This document shows positions 54,873 through 62,573 of a DNA stretch of 64,000 nt, in pieces; position 1 is the first letter of the stretch; each line of letters opens with the position of its first letter. The stretch is taken from contig CAWJDP010000001.1 of assembly GCA_963841715.1 (NCBI GenBank), forward strand, positions 744,001 to 808,000. Direction: 5' to 3'. The notes below the pieces were generated by a model. It saw nothing but the letters and a program-made list of their open reading frames with translations. It was not told the origin of the DNA and ran no database searches. Source of the stretch: DASPWW01 sp963841715. GTDB taxonomy: Bacteria > Actinomycetota > Thermoleophilia > Solirubrobacterales > 70-9. Position numbers and translations under genes: made by a program.

Positions 54873-55742
54873 ATGAGGCTGTGGCTGATGGCCGCGAGGC
54901 CGCGCACGCTGCCGGCGGCCATCGCCCCGGTGCTCGTCGGGACGGCGGCGGCGGTCGAGGTCTCCGATGACATCCGCTGGGGAGCGTTCATCGCAGCCCT
55001 GATCGGAAGCGTGTTCATCCAGATCGGGACCAACCTCGCGAACGACTACTCGGACGCGAAGCGCGGCGCCGACACCGTCGACCGGCTCGGCCCGGTGCGG
55101 GTGACGGCGTCGGGGCTCGTGACTCCGCAGCGGGTCCTGGTCGCGACCTGGGTCGCGTTCGGCGTTGCCGTCGCCGCGGGCGTCTACCTGACCGCGGTCG
55201 CGGGCCCGGTGATCCTGATCGTCGGCGTGCTCTCGATCCTCGCCGGCGTCCTCTACACGGGCGGGCCGCGGCCGTACGGCTACGAGGGCCTCGGGGAGCT
55301 GTTCGTGTTCCTGTTCTTCGGTCTCGTCGCCGTCAACGGCTCGTACTACGTCCAGCTCGAGCGACTCGACTGGCTCCCCTTCGCTCTGTCCGTTCCGATC
55401 GGCTTCCTGACGACAGCAATCCTCGTCGTCAACAACGTTCGCGACATCGACACCGACCGCCGCGTCGGCAAGCGCACGCTCGCCGTGCGGCTCGGGCGCC
55501 AGGGGGCGCGGCGGCTGTACGTCGGGCTCGTCGTCGGGGCATACGCCCTGCTCCCGGTGGCACTGATCGTCGGGGACTCCGAGCTCTGGCCCCTGGTCGC
55601 GTTCGTGACCCTGCCGCTGGCGCCGTTCGGCGTCGTCACATCACGGACCGACGGGCCGTCGCTGAACGGAGCCCTCGCCGCGACCGGGCGCCTGCTCGCG
55701 CTGTTCAGCCTCCTCGTCGCGGCAGCGCTGCTGATCAGCTAG
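54873..55742 (+). CDS. menA: MenA, dihydroxynaphthoate polyprenyltransferase
   Basis: 289 aa UbiA-family integral membrane enzyme attaching the prenyl chain to DHNA. Asp-rich site 1 NLANDYSDAKRGAD and site 2 NNVRDIDTDRRVGKRTLAVRLG, about eight to nine helices. ATG 54873 with GGAGGAGGCGG upstream. 19 nt after menB. Confidence 0.95.
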   Translation: MRLWLMAARPRTLPAAIAPVLVGTAAAVEVSDDIRWGAFIAALIGSVFIQIGTNLANDYSDAKRGADTVDRLGPVRVTASGLVTPQRVLVATWVAFGVAVAAGVYLTAVAGPVILIVGVLSILAGVLYTGGPRPYGYEGLGELFVFLFFGLVAVNGSYYVQLERLDWLPFALSVPIGFLTTAILVVNNVRDIDTDRRVGKRTLAVRLGRQGARRLYVGLVVGAYALLPVALIVGDSELWPLVAFVTLPLAPFGVVTSRTDGPSLNGALAATGRLLALFSLLVAAALLIS

Positions 55743-55748
55743 GGCGGC

Positions 55749-56813
55749 GTGGCGCGGATCGAGCGGGTCGAGGTCGTCCCCTATGCGCTCCGGTTCCGTG
55801 AGCCGTACGTGACCGCGCGGGGGCGGCTCGAGCGACGGGAGATGGTGCTGGTGCGGATCCGGACCGACGAGGGCGTCGAGGGGCTCGGCGAGGCGGTGCC
55901 GCTCGCCCTGCGCGGCGGCGCGACGGTGGCCGAGGTCGAGCGCGAGCTCCGCGACGCGCTCACACCGCTCGCCGGGCTCGACGTCTACGAGGGCGGCGCC
56001 GAGTTCGAGGGCTTGTCGGCCCCCGCGTTCGCCGCGATCGACACCGCGATGATCGACCTCGGCGCGAAGCTCGGGGGACGCCCGATGTGGGAGGCCATGG
56101 GCGCGACGGAGGCCCGCCCTCTCTCCTGCAACGCGACCCTGGTCGCGGGCGCGCCCGCCGACGTCGCGTCCGACGCAGAGCGCTGGGCGGCGCTCGGCTT
56201 CACCTCGTTCAAGCTCAAGGTCGGGGTCGACGACGACGTCGAGCAGGTCGCGGCCGTGCGCTCGGCGCTGGGCGACGGGGCGCGGATCCGCGTCGACGCG
56301 AACGGCGTCTGGGGCCCCGAGCAGGCCGTCGAACGACTTGCGGCGATGGAGCCGCAGGGGCTCGAGCTCGCCGAGCAGCCCGCCGCCGGGCTCGAGGAGC
56401 TGGCGCTCGTGCGCGAGCGGACGGCGATCCCGATCGCCGCCGACGAGAGCGTCGCCGGCCGCGCCGACGCGAAGCGCGCCGTCGAGCTCGGTGCGTGCTC
56501 TCTCGCGACGGTGAAGCTATCCAAGGTCGGTGGGTCCGCTGGGGCGCGTTTGGTCGCCGCGAAGCTCCCGGTGTACATGTCGAGCGCGCTCGACGGCCCG
56601 GTCGGAATCGCCGCGGCGGCGCACACCGCGCAGGCGCTGCGCGAGACCGGCGGCGACGCGGGAATCCCCCATGGGCTCGCGACCCAGGAGCTGTTCGCGG
56701 ACACGATCGCCTCGCGGCAGTGCGAGCTCGTGAACGGCGACCTGCAGCTGCCCGATGGGCCGGGGCTCGGGGTCGAGATCGACGAAGATGCGCTGGAGCG
56801 GTACCGGATCTAA
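55749..56813 (+). CDS. menC: MenC, o-succinylbenzoate synthase (enolase superfamily)
   Basis: 354 aa. Muconate-lactonizing barrel: Lys in FKLKVG (KxK), metal ligands Asp in RVDANGVW, Glu in LAEQPA, Asp in ADESVA, and the base Lys in VKLSKVGG. Dipeptide epimerases share this pattern; location between menA and menD decides for MenC. GTG 55749 six nt after menA. Confidence 0.88.
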   Translation: MARIERVEVVPYALRFREPYVTARGRLERREMVLVRIRTDEGVEGLGEAVPLALRGGATVAEVERELRDALTPLAGLDVYEGGAEFEGLSAPAFAAIDTAMIDLGAKLGGRPMWEAMGATEARPLSCNATLVAGAPADVASDAERWAALGFTSFKLKVGVDDDVEQVAAVRSALGDGARIRVDANGVWGPEQAVERLAAMEPQGLELAEQPAAGLEELALVRERTAIPIAADESVAGRADAKRAVELGACSLATVKLSKVGGSAGARLVAAKLPVYMSSALDGPVGIAAAAHTAQALRETGGDAGIPHGLATQELFADTIASRQCELVNGDLQLPDGPGLGVEIDEDALERYRI

Positions 56814-56818
56814 TCGCT

Positions 56819-58582
56819 TTGGACCCCACGAACCGCAACACCGCGCTCGCGTCGGCCCTCGTCGAGGAGCTCGCCCGCTGCGGCCTGCGGCACGCGGCGA
56901 TCTCCCCCGGCTCGCGCTCGACCCCCGTCGCGCTCGCGCTGTGGCGCCACCCGGCGATCGACGCACGCGTGATCGTCGACGAGCGCTCGGCGGCGTTCTT
57001 CGCGCTCGGCGCGGCGCAGGCGGAGGGGCGGCCGGCCGCGATCGCCTGCACTTCGGGGACCGCGGCTGCCAATTACCACCCCGCGATCGTCGAGGCCGAC
57101 GAGGCCGGCGTGCCGCTGATCGCGCTCACCTCCGACCGTCCGCCCGAGCTGCGCGGGATCGGTGCCGGGCAGGCGATCGACCAGCTGAAGCTGTACGGCT
57201 TCTCGGTGCGCTGGTTCTGCGACGTCGGAACGCACGATGCCGACGACGCCGGCCTCCTCCACTACCGCTCGACGGCGTGCCGGGCGTGGGCGGCGGCGCG
57301 CGGCGAACCGCGGCCCGGGCCGGTGCACCTGAACCTCGCGTGGCGCGAGCCGCTCGGGCCCGAGCTGCGTGAGGGCGAGGTCCGGGCGAGGTCCGCGCTC
57401 GCGCTCGAGGGTCGCGGAGACCGTCCGCTCACCGCCGTCGCCAACTCCGCGCCGACCCCAGAGCCGGCGCTGCTCGACGAGCTCGCGGAGCGCATCGCCG
57501 GCGCGCCGCGCGGCGTGATCCTCGGCGGTCGCCAGCCCAACCCCGCGCTTGCGGCGCACGTCTCGGCGCTCGCGGCCGCGTCCGGCTACCCGGTGCTCGC
57601 CGAGCCGACCTCGCAGCTGCGGCTCGGGGCCCACGATCGCTCGCGCGTCGTCGCGGCCTACGAGCCAATCGCCCGCGCGCGGCCGCCCGAGCTCGCGCCC
57701 GACCTGGTCGTCAGGTTCGGCGACATGCCGACGTGCAAGCCGCTGCGCCAGTGGGTCGGCTCGATCGATGGGCTACGTCAGATCGTCGTCGATCCCGGCT
57801 ACGGGTGGAACGAGCCCTCGCGGCGCGCCGAGGCCGTGCTGCGCTGCGACGCGGCGGCGCTCGCGGGCGGACTCGCCTCACGGCTGAAGGCCCCCGGCGA
57901 CGCCGCGTGGGCGCGGGCCTGGCTCGACGCGGCGGACGCCGCTGAGGCGGCGATCGAAGCGCGGCTCGCCGCCCTCGACCGCCTCAACGAGCCCGGCGTC
58001 CACCGCGCGCTCGCCGGCCTCTATGCGGACGGGGACATCGTCTACACCGCTTCGAGCATGCCGATCCGCGACCAGGAGGCGTTCCTCCCCGCCGGCTCCG
58101 CCGATGTTCGCTTCCTCTGCAACCGGGGAGCGAACGGGATCGACGGGCTGATCTCGTCCGGCCTCGGCGCCGCGGCGGCGAGCGGCGTTCCGGCGTGGAT
58201 AATCGTCGGCGACGTTGGCCTGCTCCACGACATGAACGCGCTCGCGACAATGCGACAGATCGATTCCCCGGTGCGGATCGTCGTCATCAACAACGCCGGG
58301 GGTGGGATCTTCGAGTTCCTGCCCCAGGCCGAGCAGATCGAGCGCGAGGAGTTCGAGGCGCTGTTCGGGACCCCGACCGGGCTCGAGGTGCAGCGGATCG
58401 CCGCCCTGCACGGGATCCGCTACGCGCGCGCGGAGGAGCCGGCCGAGCTCGCGCCGGCGCTGCGCGAGTCGCCGGTGATCGTCGAGGTCCCGGTCGACAG
58501 GGCGGAGAACACGGCCCTCCACGGCCTGCTGACCGAGCGCGCCACGGCGGCCGTCGCGGCCACGCTCGAGGCCCACCCGTGA
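56819..58582 (+). CDS. menD: MenD, SEPHCHC synthase
   Basis: 587 aa thiamine-diphosphate enzyme adding 2-oxoglutarate to isochorismate. The ThDP Glu is in IVDERSAAFFALGAAQAEG; SPGSRSTPVALAL, TSDRPPELRGIGAGQAIDQ and the C-terminal ThDP/Mg motif GDVGLLHDMNAL...NNAGGGIFEFLPQ are clear. TTG start 56819 is five nt after menC. No Shine-Dalgarno outside menC. Confidence 0.94.
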   Translation: MDPTNRNTALASALVEELARCGLRHAAISPGSRSTPVALALWRHPAIDARVIVDERSAAFFALGAAQAEGRPAAIACTSGTAAANYHPAIVEADEAGVPLIALTSDRPPELRGIGAGQAIDQLKLYGFSVRWFCDVGTHDADDAGLLHYRSTACRAWAAARGEPRPGPVHLNLAWREPLGPELREGEVRARSALALEGRGDRPLTAVANSAPTPEPALLDELAERIAGAPRGVILGGRQPNPALAAHVSALAAASGYPVLAEPTSQLRLGAHDRSRVVAAYEPIARARPPELAPDLVVRFGDMPTCKPLRQWVGSIDGLRQIVVDPGYGWNEPSRRAEAVLRCDAAALAGGLASRLKAPGDAAWARAWLDAADAAEAAIEARLAALDRLNEPGVHRALAGLYADGDIVYTASSMPIRDQEAFLPAGSADVRFLCNRGANGIDGLISSGLGAAAASGVPAWIIVGDVGLLHDMNALATMRQIDSPVRIVVINNAGGGIFEFLPQAEQIEREEFEALFGTPTGLEVQRIAALHGIRYARAEEPAELAPALRESPVIVEVPVDRAENTALHGLLTERATAAVAATLEAHP

Positions 58583-59273
58583 GCGCCGAGCCTCCCCGCC
58601 CCCGCCGCCCCCGCCCCCGGCTGCGGCCCCGCCTCCAGCGGTCCCGCCGCTGCGCCGCGTCGGTCCCTCGGAGATCAGCCCCGGTCGCTTCTGGTATTGG
58701 ATCGCCGCCGCGATCGGCGTCGCCGGCGTCCTCGTCGCGGTGCTGCTGTTCACGGGGGTCGCCGGCGACATCGGCGCGCTGACGGGCCACCTGACCCGGC
58801 TCGAGACGCCCGGCGCGAAGACCCTGCAGCTGGAGGCGGGCGACCAGCGGACGATCTACCAGCAGACGCGCGGTGTCTCGGGCCCGATCCGCACCCCGGG
58901 CAACGCTGACGTCAAATGCGCGGTCGGCGGACCCTCGGGGAAGGTCGACGTGAGCGACAGCCTGTTCGGGTTCACCCTCAGTCGCAACGACGAGCGCTTC
59001 AAGTCGATCCTCAAGTTCACCGCGGACAAGGCGGGGAGCTACAACGTCGGCTGCGAGGACAAACGCGACTCGACGCGCCGCATCCCGCTCGCGATCGGCG
59101 AGTCGTTCGGCATCTTCCACCTCGTCGGCGGGCTCGTCGGCGGCCTGCTCGCGTTCTTCGGCGGCATCGCGATCGCGGGGGCGATCATCATCGTCGTCGC
59201 GATCATGCGCTCGAATCGAAAGAGCAAGCTAGCGCGCACGCCGGCGCCTACTTCTTCTTCTTCTTCTTCTTGA
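58579..59273 (+). CDS. Proline-rich membrane protein, 5' end apparently frameshifted
   Basis: The convincing part (58740-59273) has one helix at the start (AAAIGVAGVLVAVLLFTG), an extracellular domain with VKCAVGGPSGKVDVSDSLFGF and VGCEDKRDSTRR (two Cys), a second helix (LVGGLVGGLLAFFGGIAIAGAIIIVVAI, in part) and a short TSSSSSS tail. Upstream in this frame are PPPPPPPP-type codons but no start. GTG 58579 (GTGA overlap with menD) is in another frame, and a one-base slip in the C-rich tract 58590-58620 would join them. Either true frameshift or a sequencing error. Confidence 0.65.
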
Positions 59274-60579
59274 CCTTGAAGGCGAGCGCCGCCGGGCTCT
59301 GATCGACGTTGCCGGCGCCGTCCTTGGCGCGGACCTGGAAGCTGTGCTTGCCGCGCTTCACCTTCGCGGTGAACGGCGAGATGCAGGAGGAGAAGTCGGC
59401 GCCGTCGAGGCTGCACTCGAAGCTGCCGGGCTCGGTCGCGGAGAACTCGATCCTCACCTTGACCTTCTTACTCTTCGACCTGATCATCTTCTTCGGGACC
59501 TTGCCCAGCAGGGTGTCGGGCGCGGTCGTGTCGAGCGGCGGCGGCGGAGGCGGAGGCGGGTTGCAGTCCGTGGGCGTCGGGTCGACGAACTCGTCGGCGC
59601 CGATGTCGGCGACGGCTGTGCAGTCGTCGTTCCCGTCGAGCACCCGTGCGTCGCCCTCGAAGTCCGCAGAGCCGCTCGAGGCGTCGGTGTCGCCGGCGTC
59701 GATCGTCGGCGAGCTTGCGAGCTGGTGGAAGTCGCCGCCGGCACCCCCGTTCTCGAACACGGGAGACATGGTCTGGTTGTTAGCCGTGCTCGGACTCGTA
59801 ATCGAGCCCTGGGACACCGAGGTGGCCGCGAAGTTCGAGTGGTCGAGGGCGATGTTCATCGTCGTGGTGGTGGTTCCGGTCCCGGTTGCCTTGACGTCGG
59901 TGGTGGTCCCCTGGGCGATCACGTCCTTGGCGTCGATGCTGTAGGTCGTCGTCCCAGTGCTGTTGTTCACCGCGTAATCCATGCCCCTGCCACTGCTACC
60001 GAGCCCCATCGCGGTCACGTTGCGGAGCTTCGCAGCGAAGGTCCCGTTGCCGGGAGAGGCGCTTGTCCCCAGCCCGGTCCCACTCGTCCCGTCAGCCCAG
60101 CACACGCTGTCCCTCAGCGTGCTTCCAAACGGGCCGGGCGCCTGATTGCAAGCAAAGGCGGGCGTCCCGGCCTCGTGGGCGAAGACCCGCTCGACTGTTC
60201 CATCGCGAAGCGCGAGCGCGTTGAAGTTGTTGTTCGCATCGATCTTGACGTCGCCCAGCTTCGCGTTCGGGCTGTCCACGTTCACGTCGAAGGAACCCGG
60301 GTCGATCGTCGGAATCGACCCGGCGACACCATGCACGTGGATGTCCGAGGCGACCAGAAGCCCGGACGAGGGGGTGTAGCTCCCGGGCCCGACGACGACC
60401 TCGTCGCCGTTGGTCGCAACGGTCTCAACCGCGGTGTCGAGGCTGCACGGGTTGAGCTGCGAGCACGTCGTGCCCGAACCGCCGGGCGATGCATAGTAGG
60501 TCGTCGCCCCCAGCGCCGGCGCCGCACCCACGATCGCGATGAGCAGTGCTGCCGTTGTCGTCCCTAACAGCTTCAGCAT
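59248..60579 (-). CDS. Secreted beta-helix surface protein with Ig-like end
   Basis: 443 aa with signal peptide (LKLLGTTTAALLIAIVGAAPALG). It begins TYYASPGGSGTTCSQLNPCS, the start of right-handed parallel beta-helix proteins with a choice-of-anchor Q domain; SPTIDAGDTDA and DIGADEF near 330-375 are that domain's signature. A PPPPPPPP linker leads to a bacterial Ig-like domain (KVRIEFSATEPGSFECSLDG, HSFQVRAKDGAGNVD). Ends with a Lys tract coded by the shared CTT repeat. Probably cell-surface; ligand unknown. Confidence 0.82.
   Translation of the reverse strand: MLKLLGTTTAALLIAIVGAAPALGATTYYASPGGSGTTCSQLNPCSLDTAVETVATNGDEVVVGPGSYTPSSGLLVASDIHVHGVAGSIPTIDPGSFDVNVDSPNAKLGDVKIDANNNFNALALRDGTVERVFAHEAGTPAFACNQAPGPFGSTLRDSVCWADGTSGTGLGTSASPGNGTFAAKLRNVTAMGLGSSGRGMDYAVNNSTGTTTYSIDAKDVIAQGTTTDVKATGTGTTTTTMNIALDHSNFAATSVSQGSITSPSTANNQTMSPVFENGGAGGDFHQLASSPTIDAGDTDASSGSADFEGDARVLDGNDDCTAVADIGADEFVDPTPTDCNPPPPPPPPLDTTAPDTLLGKVPKKMIRSKSKKVKVRIEFSATEPGSFECSLDGADFSSCISPFTAKVKRGKHSFQVRAKDGAGNVDQSPAALAFKVKKKKKKK
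59251..59271. repeat. CTT microsatellite (7 units) shared by two convergent genes
   Basis: Seven CTT units. Read on plus, they give the TSSSSSS end of the membrane protein; on minus, the KKKKKKK end of the surface protein. The two genes overlap by 26 nt across it. Confidence 0.95.
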
Positions 60580-60608
60580 TCCCCGTACCTTCCGGGGACG
60601 ATACAGAC

Positions 60609-62012
60609 CTACGCTGAGACGAGGGGCAGCAGCGCCTCGAGCTTGATCTCGGTCTCGGCGAGCTCGGCGGCGGGATCGGAGTCGGCGACGATCCCGGCGC
60701 CGGCGTAGAGGTGGGCGGTGCGGTCGCGGAGCAGGCCGCTGCGGAGCGCGACGCAGAACTCGCCGTCCTCGACCGCGTCCATCCACCCGACCGGGCCCGC
60801 GTACCAGCCGCGGTCCATGTCCTCGAGCTCAGCGATCGCCTTGAGCGCGGCGTCGCGGGGCTCGCCGCCGACGGCCGGGGTCGGGTGCAACATGCCCGCG
60901 AGCTCGATCGCCGAGCGCGGCTCGGCGAGCTGGGCGTGAATCGGGGTCGCGAGGTGCTGGATGTTCGCGACCTTGACGAGCCCGGGCTCATTCGCGGTCT
61001 CGACCCAGACCGCGTGGCCGCGGAGCGCGCGCTTGATCCGCCGCGCAACGATCTCGTGCTCCTCGCGGTCCTTGGCCGAGCGCAGCAGCCGCTCGCCGAG
61101 GTGGTCGTCCACGGCCGGGTCGGCGCTCCGCCGCGCCGAGCCCGCGAGCGCGACCGTCGCCGCGACCGCGCCGCTTCGGCGCACGAGCAGCTCCGGGCTT
61201 GCGCCCACAAACGCGGCCTCGGGCGTTCCGGCGCAGAAGCAGAAGCAGGACGGAAACGCCTCGCGAAGCGCGCCGTACAGCGCCGCAGGGTCGTGGGCCG
61301 AAGGCGCCTCGACCGTGACCTCGCGCGCGAGGACCGCCTTGTCGATTGCGCCGGCGTTGATTCGCTCGGCCGCCGCCTCGACGGCGCGCTCGTAGCGCTC
61401 CGGCGGGAGCGCGCTCGCGATCCGGACCTCGCCGGTGCGCCGCGGCTCGATCATCGGCAGCGCGTCCTCCCCCAGCCCCGCGAGCCGGCGCTCGAGCCGC
61501 GCCATCAGCGCGGCCCGGTCCCCGCCGGCGTCGGCGAGCGCGCTCAGCGTCATCCAGGCGTCGTCGCCGAGCCGGCAGATCGCGACCTCGGGGAGCGTCA
61601 TCAGCGCGGGCGGCAGCGACGACCACTGCGCCGCCGCAGCGCCCTCGGGCGCGAACGCGAGCCCGCCGACCCACACGGGGCCGGCCCCCGCGGGCAGCCG
61701 CGCGGGCTCGTCGGCGAGCCTGTCGCGGGCCAGCGCGGCGCAGCCCTGCACGAGGTCGGCGAAGCGGCCGGCGCCGCGCGAGACGACGTCGTGGGCGCTC
61801 CCCACCCCCGCGATCGCGAACCCGCCGCGGTCTGGCTGCTCCCAGCAGAACCAGCGATCGTCCGCCCGCCGCGAGGCGAACGCAACCGCGCTCGGATCAG
61901 CCCCGGCAACCGCCGCGGTCGCGCTGACGAGCGTGCGGCGATCGGGGGGCGCGGCGTCGAGCTGCGAGCCGAGCGAGTCGAGCAGGCGCCCGGTGTCGGC
62001 GCGGGCGATCAG
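60609..62012 (-). CDS. menF: MenF, isochorismate synthase (CTG start?)
   Basis: Chorismate-binding enzyme, 467 aa as drawn. LAREVTVEAPSAHDP, FVGASPELLVRR, ALAGSARRSADP, AKDREEHEIVARRI, HPTPAVGG and GWYAGPVGWMD are the family motifs. The conserved WFCWEQPDRGGFAIAGVG lies upstream of the only GTG (61805), so the start must be earlier; no ATG, GTG or TTG fits. CTG 62012 overlaps the ilvN stop as CTGA, the same coupling seen elsewhere with GTGA. First enzyme of menaquinone synthesis. Confidence 0.88.
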   Translation of the reverse strand: MIARADTGRLLDSLGSQLDAAPPDRRTLVSATAAVAGADPSAVAFASRRADDRWFCWEQPDRGGFAIAGVGSAHDVVSRGAGRFADLVQGCAALARDRLADEPARLPAGAGPVWVGGLAFAPEGAAAAQWSSLPPALMTLPEVAICRLGDDAWMTLSALADAGGDRAALMARLERRLAGLGEDALPMIEPRRTGEVRIASALPPERYERAVEAAAERINAGAIDKAVLAREVTVEAPSAHDPAALYGALREAFPSCFCFCAGTPEAAFVGASPELLVRRSGAVAATVALAGSARRSADPAVDDHLGERLLRSAKDREEHEIVARRIKRALRGHAVWVETANEPGLVKVANIQHLATPIHAQLAEPRSAIELAGMLHPTPAVGGEPRDAALKAIAELEDMDRGWYAGPVGWMDAVEDGEFCVALRSGLLRDRTAHLYAGAGIVADSDPAAELAETEIKLEALLPLVSA

Positions 62013-62560
62013 GCCTCGGGCTTCGAGCGCGGGATCGCGACCTCGCCCGTGCGGGCCATCTCGATCAGCCCGTGCGGGCGGACCATGCGCTCGAAGGCGT
62101 CGATCTTGCCGGCGTCGCCCGTGATCTCGACCGTCAGCGTCTTTCGCGACACCTCGATCACCTCGCCGCGGAAGATCTCGGCGAACTGCATGATCTCGGC
62201 GCGGTTCTCGACCGCGGCGTTGATCTTGAACAGCGCCATCTCGCGCCCGATCGTCTGATCGGGCTCCATGTCGCGGATCTTGATCACGTTGACGAGCTTG
62301 TGCAGCTGCTTCGTCACCTGATCGATCGGGTGGACGGCGCCGTCGACCGTCATCGTCAGCCGCGAGATGTCCGGGTCCTCGGTCGGGCCGACGGCGAGCG
62401 TGTCGATGTTGAACCCGCGGCGGCTGAACAGCCCCGCGATCCGAGCCAGCACGCCGGGCTTGTTCTCGACCATCAGCGAGAGCGTGTGCTTGCGGCCCGT
62501 GAGGCCGCCCTGGACCCGGAGGTCCTCGAGCTTGACGAGATCCGGCGTCCCGGCTTCCAT
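62009..62560 (-). CDS. ilvN: IlvN, acetolactate synthase small subunit
   Basis: 183 aa regulatory subunit. ACT domain HTLSLMVENKPGVLARIAGLFSRRGFNID (seen as VENKPGVLARI and GFNIDTLAVG), then RLHKLVNVIKI-type QLHKLVNVIKIRD. The Asn/Gly residues of the valine site are present. A 20-residue N-terminal extension precedes the ACT domain. ATG 62560, 13 nt after ilvB. Confidence 0.95.
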   Translation of the reverse strand: MEAGTPDLVKLEDLRVQGGLTGRKHTLSLMVENKPGVLARIAGLFSRRGFNIDTLAVGPTEDPDISRLTMTVDGAVHPIDQVTKQLHKLVNVIKIRDMEPDQTIGREMALFKINAAVENRAEIMQFAEIFRGEVIEVSRKTLTVEITGDAGKIDAFERMVRPHGLIEMARTGEVAIPRSKPEA

Positions 62561-62573
62561 CGGTCCTCCCGCC

